Assembly: GCA_963971285.1 (NCBI GenBank)
Contig: OZ020254.1
Span: forward strand, 16,398,932 to 16,462,931
Source: Astropecten irregularis
Taxonomy: Eukaryota > Echinodermata > Asteroidea > Paxillosida > Astropectinidae
Length of the DNA stretch: 64,000 bases
Direction of reading: 5' to 3'
In this document: positions 11,463-22,256 of the stretch, one piece after another
How positions within the stretch are numbered: the first letter of the stretch is position 1
Layout of the letters: each line of letters starts with the position of its first letter
The notes under the pieces: model-generated
What the model was told of the DNA's origin: nothing
Databases searched by the model: none
The model's input: only the letters and a program-made list of their open reading frames with translations
Translations under genes and position numbers: made by a program

Positions 11463-14400
11463 TCAAACTAATTTCACAGACACATCTTGGCTTCGCTGTA
11501 GAGGGGCTGATGTCACCCCTACATCTGAGTTTGAAGAGTCTCCGAAATGAGCGAGCGGTGCGTAAGGTGTGAGAGATTCATAGCATCTGTCACAATTTGA
11601 ATGTGTGATGGGCGGGTAATGCTGCCGGTAGCACAAGAATGCAACTCCAAAGCCAAGCAAAGAACCAATCAATACATCTAGAAAATACAAACAAAGACAC
11701 TGATTAGTCTCATTATTAAAACAATAATTAGCAGGACTAATCTTTTTTTATTATAAATATTGCCCAACACAAGGCCCAAGAGGGCCACTCAAAGGTGAGG
11801 GCTAAAGGAAAGGAGAGAAAAACAGAGCAATTAGGAAGATCTGTTTGTAAGAAAACTATTAACATGATGAGGGTAGGGAATTCCAGAGTGAGGCAGAAGG
11901 CAAAAGTTGAGTCCAGTTTAAGTTGAGTCCAGTTTGGTACTCAACATGCTGTGACAGGAAGTTCGTATAGAGAGCGTGCACGTGACGTCACTTGACAGCT
12001 TATCGGCCATTTTGGACGGCACGCGTACGAGTACGTACCAGACACAGCATCATATATGCACGCACCTCTGCATCCGGTTGATTTGCAAGCTATGCGAACG
12101 CATGTGGGTTACATACACTGTACGTACGTGCATTATGTACAGCGTTGCCGTCCAAAATGGCGTCCTGATCACGTGACTGCATAACCTCTATAGCACACGC
12201 CTTGCATGATGAGATTATTGAGATATAAAAAACTTGCTTTTTCACGCACCGTTCACACACACTTTGCACAGCAAATAGTTGTGACTTTTTTACACTATTA
12301 GTGATGTTCAAATCTCAATAATAATCGCACTAATAATCACAAATATTCTGTTCTACAGTATTTTGCTCTTAACTGCTGTTACGTGTGTAGGTTTAGTCAG
12401 TTTGTAGTGGCACAATTAATTCGTGTACAGCATCAATATTCCTTAAAAGTACAGTACAGGATTGGTAACATACCCAAACAGAAATGTTCACAGATTTACG
12501 TATAACTTTTAGGGTTTGAAAATGATGCTGGTAGAAACATACCGTTAAAATATTTAGGCTGAAATGGTGTATTTATCCAGAAATTAGTCAAACAATGACT
12601 GAAAAGTTTTGATCTCGGGGTAAGATCGAAACCATTCTTTATGTTTTATAATAAAAATTGAGTCTGGTTTTTGCTATTTTCTCGTGACTCAGATGTCCAA
12701 TTGAGCTCAAATTTATCATTTCATGTATATGCTGGATCAGACAAATGTGAGTGCTGTTCTGTGACCTTAAAACCAATCATGTATTATACCTTTAATAGGG
12801 ATGGCATGGTAAGCGCGTTTCTAAGTTTCTTACCTTGCCAATGATGGTGATAATCAGCTGTTCTTGATAGAGCAATCAATGATGCTACTAGCATAGGAGC
12901 TCCTGCTAAGCAAAGTTTCCAAGCACTACCTCGTCCCTGGGCTTCAAAGCAGTGCAGCTTACCAGCAAGGTACAAGGCTGTGAAACCTAGTCCAGCAAAG
13001 ACAACTGTAATGGGAGAGGATAAAGTGGATGGACAAACAATATGAAAATCAAGAAAGATTTGAGGCTTTGCATGGTGACAATTGGTATGTGGATCGGTTT
13101 ACAGAAACACCATGTAAGAATCGTTCGTACTTTCGCACTTCTATATCGTTCGCACTTCTATATCGTTCGCACTTCTATATCGTTCGCACTTCTATATCGT
13201 TCGCACTTCTATATCGTTCGCACTTCTATATCGTTCGCACTTCTATATCGTTCGCACTTCTATATCGTTCGCACTTCTATATCGTTCGCACTTCTATATC
13301 GTTTGCACTTCTCGCAATTAGGTCTCAACGTTTCGACAAGTCTGCTCTAGTCATCATCAGGTCTGCTAATGGGAGCAGTTGGGTGAAATGAAGTCACAAG
13401 AGGGCGCAATGCTATGATCAAGTCCATTATCGAGCTATAAAGTCTTGAACCAAGACTATATTCACACTAGATACATTTCTGTTACATCTCAAATATGCTG
13501 GTTTTGTGGATCGGATTGTGGACACACCATGTAAGAATCGTTCGTACTTTCGCACTTCTATTTCGTTCGCACTTCTTGTAAGGTCTCAATGTTTCGACTA
13601 GCCTGCTCTAGTCATTATCCTGGTTTTATTAACCCTAACCATCTAGACTCACTAAACATGACATAAGCTGCTTATCACACATTACCAGAGTCTCTAAAGG
13701 GGGACTGGATCATAAACCACACAAACCACACTGTGGAGTGCATTATCAGAGCTTTTGAAAACCGGACATCACTTTGAAAAAATGATCGGTTGCCCACAGT
13801 ATGGAGCGCAACATCACTGCACCAAATACACACGCTGTACATACAGCATAGTAGGCTTGCACTTCCTGCCTGATTGCGAATTTGCAACGTTCGTATGCTT
13901 TGAATGGTGCGGCGCTGATACCAATCGTGGAATTTTCTGGATGCAATGCTGTTTCATGGGCATGTTTTTGGAAGGCTTTTCACAATATTTTTTAAATCAA
14001 GTATCTGAAACGTTTGTTTTTACTTATGCTACTTGGCAAAATGGATCCCCAAAATGACTGAAAATCAAGTATACACTGTACAGTCTACACTTTTGGGGTT
14101 GTTTAACATTAGGCAAACGTCAGTCTACTTTTTGAAATAATGGGATTAGCCTTTTATGGGACTAACCCCACTACCATGCCCTAAGGGGGTAATTTTACGA
14201 CTTGACACCATCTACTTTTATCGTTTGGACACAACTGACCTAGCCCCGATCCCACAGACACTGACAAGCATGTGGAACATATGGGAATGGGAAGTGTTAA
14301 GTGACCTCAACTGAATTACGTAATGCATTTCCAACCCTTCTAGCCCTGCTGTGGCCCCACACCTGGAGTTACTGATATCGTATGAAAGTAAGGTGATTTT

Positions 14401-17400
14401 GGAGTTTGTGATCAGGTACCCGAACCCCTGCTGTGGGGATCAATTAACCGCAACCCAGTCCCTGAAGCCAGCCCCTCCATCTAAACATACCCCTAGTCAG
14501 AACGCCCGGAGAGTTTGGATGCTACCGAAATTACAACAGGCATTGAAAAGTGAACCAAAAAAAATTGACTGGAGTGGGATTCGAACCGGCAACCTCCTGA
14601 ATACCGTACAGGCACTCTACCAACTGAGCTATCCAGCCCTACGTTGGTGGTGACCCCAATAGTCAACTATCTTTGTTTGTTTGGCAGTCAGAAGCCATGA
14701 AACCACGCACACACCGCCACACCCCAGGGATCGTTTCAATGATACACGCAACAATGCTGCAACCTGGGAACGGTACATGGGGGATCACTCAAAGAGGATA
14801 CGGCTTTTTAAGAAATTACAACAGAATAGAGTCTTGAAGAGATTTATGTACATACATGAGGAGTGTCCGCTAGGGAAGCTTTTTCTTCCTTCTGTAATGG
14901 TATCGGGATTTCCTGTGCACTTTAAGTCTAAAGTCGTCTTGCCATTGGGGAAGCAACGCCAAAAGAAGTCTGGTCTTGGTCTGAGGTACAAAAAATAAAT
15001 CAAGAAGAAATAAATGATCACATTCTGAGTCAAAACTGAATCTTTTTGAAGAAGCATCCTTAACAGTTCCAGAATCATGTCCAGGGAAAGGTAACGCAAC
15101 AGCCCGGGCGACCGTAACAAAGGAACCTGCGTCATTACGATTGCTGCTATTGTATTATCACCACTTAAACACAGCTTACAAGACAAACTGCATGGGTGTA
15201 GCTAAACAGTCGCAAATCACCTGTCATGAAATTGGAAAAACACATATATGCATTTCGCTGTCTGCATGCAAACTTTATTAAGAAACTATTTTGGATGTGT
15301 AAAACACACGAAAAAATTTGTTTCATGAATTCGGCCTAGATTTTTTTCCAGTCATCTAGTTTCAAAATGCATACCAAGGCAGTATTCCATGCCGTTTTGC
15401 AGCATTATGGCAGCATTTTAAAGGGGAATAATTTAAAGGAAGATTGGTAAAACCTTTTCAAACAGAAATTGAACAAATACAAGTAATAAATTGCTGCAAG
15501 CTGCTCATCAGCCAAAATAATGACCTGAAATTTATGAAAGTTAAAGTTGTTTGTTTTTCTCTGACATTCATACTGGTAAACAAACATCCTCCCCTTAGAA
15601 CTTAGTATGCATCTTACTTTACACTGGCATTATGTTTAAGTTGTTACATGCTTACATGATTTTGTTGCTGTGATGGGACATGATGTGTTAAAAATGCTCT
15701 ACCGGTTAAAGTGAACATGTACTTGCCTTCCAACAGTTAACTTGACAGCATTTGTGATAACACCATTTAGGGACAAGCAGAGAGTGACAGCTGCAAAACA
15801 AACAACAACAACAGAGGAAATATTTCAGGTTAAAATGACATCTTTATTGCAGTAGTAAAAGGATATTGCAGGTTGTATTTAGCAGTTAAAGGTAATATCA
15901 TTCTTTGGTTTTTATCAAAGAAATACAGATTCATGGGCAAAAATATCAATACAGATACAGTAACAGTCATCTGTGAAAATTTCAGTCCCATACATTGCCC
16001 ACTTTTTGAGTAAACAGTGAAAAATGGCCACAGTATTTCTTAGGTCTTTTCTCTTTTATTTTTGATCTTTTAAAAGATCAATAAGATTTTTGGTCGTTGT
16101 TTTACTAATTTCTTGATAAATACACGATTTCAGGCGGAAAATTTTTTAACAGTATGTTTCTACCACCACCATCTTCATACCTTGAAAGTTATACATGCAC
16201 GTAAATCTGTGAAAATTTCTGTTTGGTTTCTTACCAAAGTATGATCCAAACACCTGATCTCATGTATAGCGTTGCATGTCTAGACTAGTAACACAACACC
16301 TGTACATGAATGCCAATGTGTAGTACTAACACACTGCATAGGGTAACAGATGGCCACTTTTGAACCACTGTGCCACAAGTGTTAAATCTGCTTTCTTGGA
16401 AGGCAGAAAAGCAAAAAATGGATTCGTCAAAAACGTTCAATCTGCTTTTCTGGTGTTAAGCAAAGTGAAAATTCAGATGTCTACTTTTGAGCCGCCAGTT
16501 ATGGGTAAAAAGAAACATTTGCTTTTCTGGTAGCAAAAAAGCAGAAATCTGAATCGAACCAAAACTTTCCATCTGATTTTCTGTTAAAGGGAGGGTACAG
16601 AATTGGTAAGACAAAATACACTTCATAATCACAGATTCACATAAAACTTACACAGTATAATGGTGATGATAGGAGAAAACATCCCATGAAATGTTTTTGT
16701 CTGAAATGCCATATTCGTTGAGAAATAAATGAAACTATTTTCCGATTGGAATAAATCGCTTCGAAGCGTTTTATTCATTCGTTGAAATGTGTACAGTTCT
16801 CCGTACACGGGTTTTCACTATTTTCTCGTGACCCAGATGGCTGATTGACCTCAAACTTCTACAGGTTTGTCAGTTAAGGTATATGATAGATTACATAATG
16901 TGCTTTCACTGTCAGCAACGGTTTTGTCGCAAACACCAGTTCTGTACCATCCCTTTAATAGAAAAGTAGAAAAGTAGCAAAGTGCATTTTTACAAAAGCA
17001 TTTTCTGTTACTTGGAGAGCAGAAAAGCAGCTGCCCACTTTTGAAACTCCATAATCATCTGGAGCACTCTCTCTCTATGAACAGTTAGGGAGTTGAATAT
17101 GGTTCTTACCTAGGATAGCTTGTTGGGTATCTTTCTTATCCTGTCTAAGAATGGCAAACACTGTGATAACTACAGCTGGAACTACAGAGATGATTGTCTG
17201 AGGAAAGATTCAAAACACAACAGATAAGAGATAGACAAGCTTCTTAACATTAAACTGCATACATTTAATAAGGAAATGATGTTGGGAGACAATCTTTATC
17301 ATGCCATTAAAGGTAATATCATACTTTGGTTTTTGTCAAAGAAATACAGATCCATGGGCAAAAATATCAAGGAAGATACTGTAACAGTCATTTGTGAAAA

Positions 17401-19768
17401 TTTCAGTCCCATACGTTGCCCACTTTTTGAGAAAACAGTGAAAACGGCCACAGTATTTCTTAAGTCTTTTCTCTTTTATTTTTGATCTTTAAAAGTGACT
17501 CAGATGTCCGATTGAGCTCAAATTTTCACAGGTTTATTATTTCATGTACATGCTGGATCAGACAAAGTGTGAGTGCTGTAGGCCCGGGCAATTAACTCGA
17601 TTAATCGATTAATCGCGATTACATTCCTGTGTCGATTACTCGATTAGTAAATTCTGAACTACTCGATTAATCGTGCCAGCGCGATTAGTGCCTTCGAGTT
17701 GCGATTAATTCCATGAGTTACTACTATTTTCAGTCGATCAATAGCCATGCCGTGTGTATTGCATGGAGTAGCTGCATAGACTTTGTGACAAGTCGTTAGA
17801 CATTCGTGTTTTGTCAATCCGTCCGTCAAAATTAGGTAAAATCATTGTGCATCATGCATCTTTCGTATAGTCAGGCAACGTAATTTTGATTCAATAGGGG
17901 TCGAGGGTGTATATGTACCGCGGTCGCGTCCCCGCATTTTGGACATTATGCAGGACGTACACATGCAGTGTAATGTGAACACGCACACCGTACCCCTGGT
18001 GTAGCGATAAAATTACCGACTTGATATCATGTCTGCCTGCTGCACGTGCACCGGATGCCCGCCCAATTGTGACAGCACCATGACAACATTTTGAGATTAC
18101 ACTGTAATTGGCCAGTAGCCCTTCTAATAAAACTGCCTTATATGGTCAACGTGGATGAGGCATGAATGAGGGCTATACCATTTCGCTGTTTATTGAGGTA
18201 CATTTAGTTATGTTGCATTTTCAATGAATAATTTTTATTTCACTTAGTAATAAAACGAAAGGTTGTCGGGACTTGTTGCACACATGAGTTATTGGATACA
18301 TACAGTTTAAACGTGTCGGGTGAATTTTTATGCAAGCCTGACAGCTGACAACGAAGTTTTTCTCAACTTCCTAGGCCCACGTGTTTACAATGGATTCGGC
18401 TACCATGCCCGGCCAGCGTTGCTTGGCGCATGGCGCGATGGCATTCAACTACTCGAGTACGGACACTACTCGATTAGACGATTACTGTACTGGAATACTG
18501 TATCGTATCGTATGATAATCGTGAAGTGAACACGTGGAGTAATCGTGAAATGTAAAATAATCGCGATGTGTTTAGTAATCGTGAACTGTATAATAATCGT
18601 GTTCACTGTTCAGCCTACATGGTGGACATAATGTGTCTTACAGTATCGTTGACCTGTACATGCATGTATGAACTACGATATTAGCTTCACGAATTTTGCA
18701 TTATAGTACTCAATGGCAGTGCTCAATGCCTCAAAAAATCGGAACTAATCGCTGTTAAAACTTGTAAGAATCAATGCATTACGCTAGTGCAGTTTACTGC
18801 AGTGCCGCTATGATGAACACAGGGTACGTGCTGCTTGTATAGTCATTTCCGGGTAATCGCGATTAATCGATTAATCGCGATTATTTCCTCCGCGATTAAT
18901 CGATTAGTGAAAAGCACTAATCGCCCAGGCCTAGAGTGCTGTTCCGTGACCTTTACCAATCATGTATTATACCTTTTAAGTGTACTTACAAAGAGAATAG
19001 GAGTTGATATATAGCTGTCTGTCATTGGATTCTTATATAACCACATCTCTTCAGGTTGAATAATACGATGGAACGGCTCCATCTCCTCAGTCACCCTGAA
19101 ATTACGAAGACAAATTCATTGAAATTTTAAAACACTCACCACTTTAAAGGTAATACCACATTTTGGTTTTTGTCACAGAAATGCAGATTCATGGGCAAAA
19201 ATATCAAGACAGATACAGTAACAGAATATATATATATAACAGAAATATCTGTCCGTTACGGTACCCACTTATTGAGAAATAGTGAAAAACGGCCACAGTA
19301 TTTCTTAAGTCTTTTCTTTTATTTTTGATCTTTAAATTTGGTCATTGGTTTTACTCTTTTCTGGATAAATACAGCAACGGTATGTTTCTACCATCGGCAT
19401 CTTTACACCCTGTAAGTTATAGGTAAATCTGTGAAGATCTCTGTTTCGGTATGCTACCAAAGTATGATACTATAAGCAATATGGGCGATTCAAAATAGTG
19501 TGCCTCCAAGAGTTTACAACGCCGACCCTTTCCAGATGCGCAATGGGTTGACGAATTCCATGAATGGTGGTTTTCTTTGAGAATCTCTTGAAGGTGCACT
19601 ATTGTGAAATGTAAATTGCCAGTATTATTCTCAAACGGCATTCTAGACGATCCACGTTCAAAGTTGACTATTATTCTCGGCAAAATTACCAGTTAAATTG
19701 AAAGAAGTCTACGGTACTCACAAAAATACAGCGCTGAGCCCCAATCTCGCAAGTACCTCCAGCATCAT
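11463..19768 (-). CDS. PLPP5: phospholipid phosphatase 4/5-like (PAP2 family), complete, 7 exons
   Basis: Coding exons in gene order: 19722-19768, 18990-19095, 17110-17197, 15727-15790, 14856-14980, 12834-13004, 11463-11677. All phases agree and give 271 residues, against 264-271 for vertebrate PLPP4/5. The family removes phosphate from lipids such as phosphatidate and lysophosphatidate at membranes. All three PAP2 motifs are visible: KLTVGRPRP (97-105), PSGH (138-141) and [12 protein letters not shown] (190-201), with catalytic His141 and His197. Several hydrophobic segments fit the usual six-helix fold. The N-terminal FLVTEE and [12 protein letters not shown] and the late LCYRQHYPP are hallmarks of PLPP4/5; overall it reads closer to PLPP5. 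The start is [10 protein letters not shown]; an in-frame ATG at 19805-19807 would add 13 residues. The intron after 15727-15790 has a GC donor. Introns are full of family A and C MITEs, and a hAT element lies in intron 2. Confidence 0.95.
11966..12193. mobile_element. foldback MITE with GCCATTTTGGACGGC arms, in the last PLPP intron
   Basis: Left TATAGAGAGCGTGCACGTGA and right ATCACGTGACTGCATAACCTC form imperfect inverted ends. Further in, GGCCATTTTGGACGGCACGC pairs with TGCCGTCCAAAATGGCG. Confidence 0.7.
12443..12795 (+). mobile_element. MITE family C copy
   Basis: TTAA at 12443-12446 and 12792-12795. Contains AGTACAGTACAGGATTGGTA, GATCTCGGGGTAAGATCGAA and ACCAATCATGTATTATACCT. It ends about 38 bp from the donor side of the PLPP exon 12834-13004. 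Confidence 0.85.
13130..13310. repeat. 17-bp minisatellite, about 10-11 units
   Basis: Tandem unit TCGTTCGCACTTCTATA, nearly invariant. The flank GGTCTCAACGTTTCGACAAG recurs beside a one-to-two unit version at 13525-13610, so the array has an unexpanded relative about 400 bp away. Open frames through it are artefacts. It lies in a PLPP intron. Confidence 0.9.
13311..14530. other. PLPP intron DNA, little recognisable
   Basis: Apart from the short relative of the 17-bp repeat at 13505-13610 I see no gene or known repeat. A 100-codon plus-strand frame at 13755-14057 has no supporting motif. Confidence 0.4.
14545..14815 (-). mobile_element. tRNA-derived SINE
   Basis: On the minus strand a tRNA-like head shows an A box (GGATAGCTCAGTTGGTAGAG) and B box (CCGGTTCGAATCCC), ending in CCAGTCAATTTTTTTTGG. 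A second block (GGCAGTCAGAAGCCATGAAA, GGTACATGGGGGATCACTCA) adjoins it and recurs at 47275-47432. The cloverleaf is imperfect (mismatched anticodon stem), so this is a retroposon and not a working tRNA gene. Confidence 0.75.
15886..16246 (-). mobile_element. MITE family A copy, inverted
   Basis: Starts TTAAAGGTAATATCATTCTT and ends TTACCAAAGTATGATCC without the last bases. Contains GATCTTTTAAAAGATCAATA. Confidence 0.8.
16584..16958 (-). mobile_element. MITE family B copy (375 bp, inverted)
   Basis: TTAA at both ends, termini AGGGAGGGTACAGAATTGGT and ACCAGTTCTGTACCATCCCT. Its length equals the 4935 copy. Confidence 0.85.
17307..18979. mobile_element. chimeric MITE: family A left part joined to family C right part, split by a hAT element
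   Basis: 17307-17496 is family A, from TTAAAGGTAATATCATACTT to TTTTTGATCTTTAAAA. Directly after it, GTGACTCAGATGTCCGATTG begins the right half of family C, interrupted at 17579 and resumed at 18934 to the end ATGTATTATACCTTTTAA. The junction falls where both families have a GATC block. Confidence 0.8.
17579..18933. mobile_element. non-autonomous hAT-like DNA transposon, 1355 bp
   Basis: Begins TAGGCCCGGGCAATTAACTC and ends ATCGCCCAGGCCTA. The inverted ends are imperfect and continue as ATTAATCGATTAATCGCG steps. GAGTGCTG is duplicated on both sides (17571-17578 and 18934-18941), an 8-bp target duplication typical of hAT. The longest inner frame is about 70 codons with no transposase motif. 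Confidence 0.85.
19144..19474 (-). mobile_element. MITE family A copy, inverted
   Basis: TTTAAAGGTAATACCACATT to CTACCAAAGTATGATACTAT. The middle carries a short TATATATATA stretch. Confidence 0.75.
19483..19612. mobile_element. foldback MITE, family G
   Basis: GGGCGATTCAAAATAGTGTG and TGCCTCCAAGAGTTTACAAC at the left, CTCTTGAAGGTGCACTATTG at the right. It shares ends with 24507-24654 and 62703-62878. Confidence 0.65.
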
Positions 19769-20039
19769 CCTGACAGCTGACTGATTAATGATGCACCTCC
19801 AAGTCATTGCAATGGATCCACAGTCAGATGGGAACTATCTCCTGAAGTTGATCTCCTAAAAATATGAAAAAGTTACATCACTCAAATGCATCCACCGGGA
19901 TTTGTTTTTAAAAACGGAATGATCGTGAGTACAAATTATTATGCTGCATTTCATCCCTTATTTTCAAGCCAATTTTTGGTGTCTTTGTTGTCATTTGGGG
20001 ACATTTTTTGGCGCAAGGGGGCCGTCCATAAAGTACATA

Positions 20040-20130
20040 CATTGTAAGCATGAAAGAGGGGGGTGGGGGGGGGGGGTTTAAAAACCTTATGTGGAATGCG
20101 TATATATGGGTGGGGGGGGGGACTAGGGGG
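20040..20130 (+). repeat. G-rich low-complexity tracts
   Basis: Runs of 9-10 G at about 20063 and 20112 within GGGGTGGGGG context. Possibly quadruplex-forming; no gene seen. Confidence 0.5.
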
Positions 20131-20194
20131 TCTAAAAAGTCTGCACTTCTTGCGTACATAGGCCTACTATATGGAACTATGGATTGTCCCAAGG

Positions 20195-20312
20195 AATGCT
20201 GGTCAACTCGTACGCCAACCAACTCGTACGCCCCAACTCGTACGCTGACCAACTCGTACGCCAACCAACTCGTACGCCAACCAACTCGTACACCAACCAA
20301 CTCGTACGCCAC
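20195..20312 (-). repeat. 16-bp CGTACG minisatellite, array 1
   Basis: Units read on the minus strand as GGCGTACGAGTTGGTT. The array begins GCTGGTCAACTCGTACGCC and ends CGTACGCCACAACCAA. It is inverted relative to arrays 2 and 3. Confidence 0.85.
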
Positions 20313-20949
20313 AACCAATATTAAGACTGTAGTCAAAATAAATAAAAACAATTTTTGATGGAGTGGAGTGAGTGTGGGAAGCTTCTTTTTATAGTTTGTA
20401 ATAACGAAATAAATGATTTTTTTTAGAGGACTGGAAACCTTTTTTATTGGTATGCACCTTATGGGATCGGTATTCTTGTGTGAGAGGATAGTGAGTGTGG
20501 GGGGCTCTTATTATTTGAAGTTTGTAATAACGAAATTCTTTGTGACTGGGTACCTTTTTACTATTTTTTTGTGATGCGAATTTCCAAATCTAGTAGTACG
20601 GCAGTAATTACCTTTTTCATAATCTATTGTAAATTGTAATCTACTAGTACTATATCAGGTATGGTGCTCCCCTGCCGCCAATTTTAAAATACTCCCCTGA
20701 AATCTCCTGGTGCTGGAAAACTACCAGCCGGTCAGTATATCCTCCATTTCCTTTTATGTTCACAAACAACATCCAATTCCACGTAAATAATGCTTCCTTT
20801 TTTCCGTTTATTTTCACAAACGAGTTTCACATAGGGCCTAGTCAATTTACAGAAAATGCTTCCTTTTATTTCCTTTTATTTTCACTCAACATGACAAAAT
20901 CTACTGAAGGAAAAAACGGCCAACGTTTACAAACTACAGGCTTAATTAT

Positions 20950-21088
20950 ACGTGGCGTACGAGTTGGTTGGCGTACGAGTTGGTTGGCGTACGAGTTGGT
21001 CGGCATACGAGTTGACCAAACGGCGTACGAGTTGGTTGGCGTACGAGTTGGTTGGCGTACGAGTTGGTCGGCGTACGAGTTGACCAGC
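20950..21088 (+). repeat. 16-bp CGTACG minisatellite, array 2
   Basis: Preceded by GGCTTAATTATACGTGGCGT and ending CGTACGAGTTGACCAGCTTC. It contains the variant step GTTGACCAAACGGCG also found in array 3. Confidence 0.85.
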
Positions 21089-21351
21089 TTCGGTCCCAAG
21101 TACCATCAAGTACAATTATTGGTACAAAATGTCAAACTCTATGGGATTCTCTGGGGCGGTAGACCGACAATCGACCCCCAAAATTAAAATAAAGGTAGTT
21201 CAGCGCCCCAGTTACTGCGTGTAATTTAGGCCAAGGTACATTTAACATCTTAAGTACTTTACAAAAGTTGTTTTATTTTCTTAAAAGTTATCATATCCTT
21301 CACAGATAACGATTACAGACACATTGTTTACATGGACAGGCTTAATTATAC

Positions 21352-21566
21352 GTGGCGTACGATATGGTTGGTGTACGAGTTGGCTGGCGTACGAGTTGGT
21401 TGGCGTACGAGTTGGTCAGCGTACGAGTTGACCAAACGGCGTACGAGTTGGTCGGCGTACGAGTTGGTCGGCGTACGAGTTGGTCGGCGTACGAGTTGGT
21501 CGGCGTACGAGTTGGTCGGCGTACGAGTTGGTCGGCGTACGAGTTGGTCGGCGTACGAGTTGACCA
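21352..21566 (+). repeat. 16-bp CGTACG minisatellite, array 3
   Basis: Preceded by the same GGCTTAATTATACGTGGCGT and ending GTACGAGTTGACCAGCTTTG. About 13 units of GGCGTACGAGTTGGTC. The repeat has no stops on either strand, which gives misleading overlapping frames. Confidence 0.85.
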
Positions 21567-21925
21567 GCTTTGGTCGGTCCCATAGGTTTGTGCACAAAAA
21601 AACACAACTCAGTCAAAGTGATGGCCGTCAGTTACTCAGTGGAATTCTTTCCTTTATGTGCATGTACCTTATAAATAATCATTATAATATAGTTTAAACT
21701 AAATCGCATACTTACACGTTACATACATACATGAACAAGATCATCAAACAGAAATCTGGATCCTTCTGAACAGAGATTAATTCAACATCCAGATCCAGAA
21801 GTCTACGGCATTAGTCCACGTTTCACACTATTGATTACATAAACTGGTAACCGAATCATTTGCCAGAAGAGCTTCAACGACGTGTAAGACAGCATCGGGC
21901 ACCAGCGAATAATTGCCAGCTGTTG

Positions 21926-22033
21926 TGTGACCCTAGCCCCACACATAGGGCTGTGAATGGCGACCAGGCTGAGACTGAGAGACAAATTTTTAAAAAGAGC
22001 CATCACAGCCCTATGTGTGGGGCTAGTGTGACC
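21926..22033. mobile_element. short foldback element upstream of the ADP-ribosylhydrolase gene
   Basis: Inverted arms of about 30 bp: GTGACCCTAGCCCCACACAT and ATGTGTGGGGCTAGTGTGAC. It lies about 225 bp upstream of the start codon. Confidence 0.75.
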
Positions 22034-22256
22034 CCTGACCCCACTGACGTTTCCATGGTTGAGCGACGCTATGTGATGGTGTAATGCATTGTGCAAATAC
22101 ACCTGTTGAGTAGGCCTATTATGTACAGTATTTACATGTATTTTGCCCCTGAAAATCCAACCTGCATTTCTCAAACTGATTTGACGTTATTAATCAATTA
22201 AGAACAGTATTTCACAAATAAAAATGAGATAGATGTCGATCGTGGATGCTTAAAAT

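Noticed and set aside
13029-13391. Frames with repeated [17 protein letters not shown]
   Set aside because: Translation of the 17-bp minisatellite inside a PLPP intron.
14560-14650. A functional tRNA gene
   Set aside because: It has A and B boxes, but the anticodon stem is mismatched, the acceptor stem is imperfect and the same unit is dispersed with a SINE tail, so it is a retroposon.
21332-21697. Overlapping frames on both strands with GVRVGRRTSWSAYEL-type repeats
   Set aside because: A 16-bp minisatellite; the equal openness of several frames on both strands shows this is not coding.
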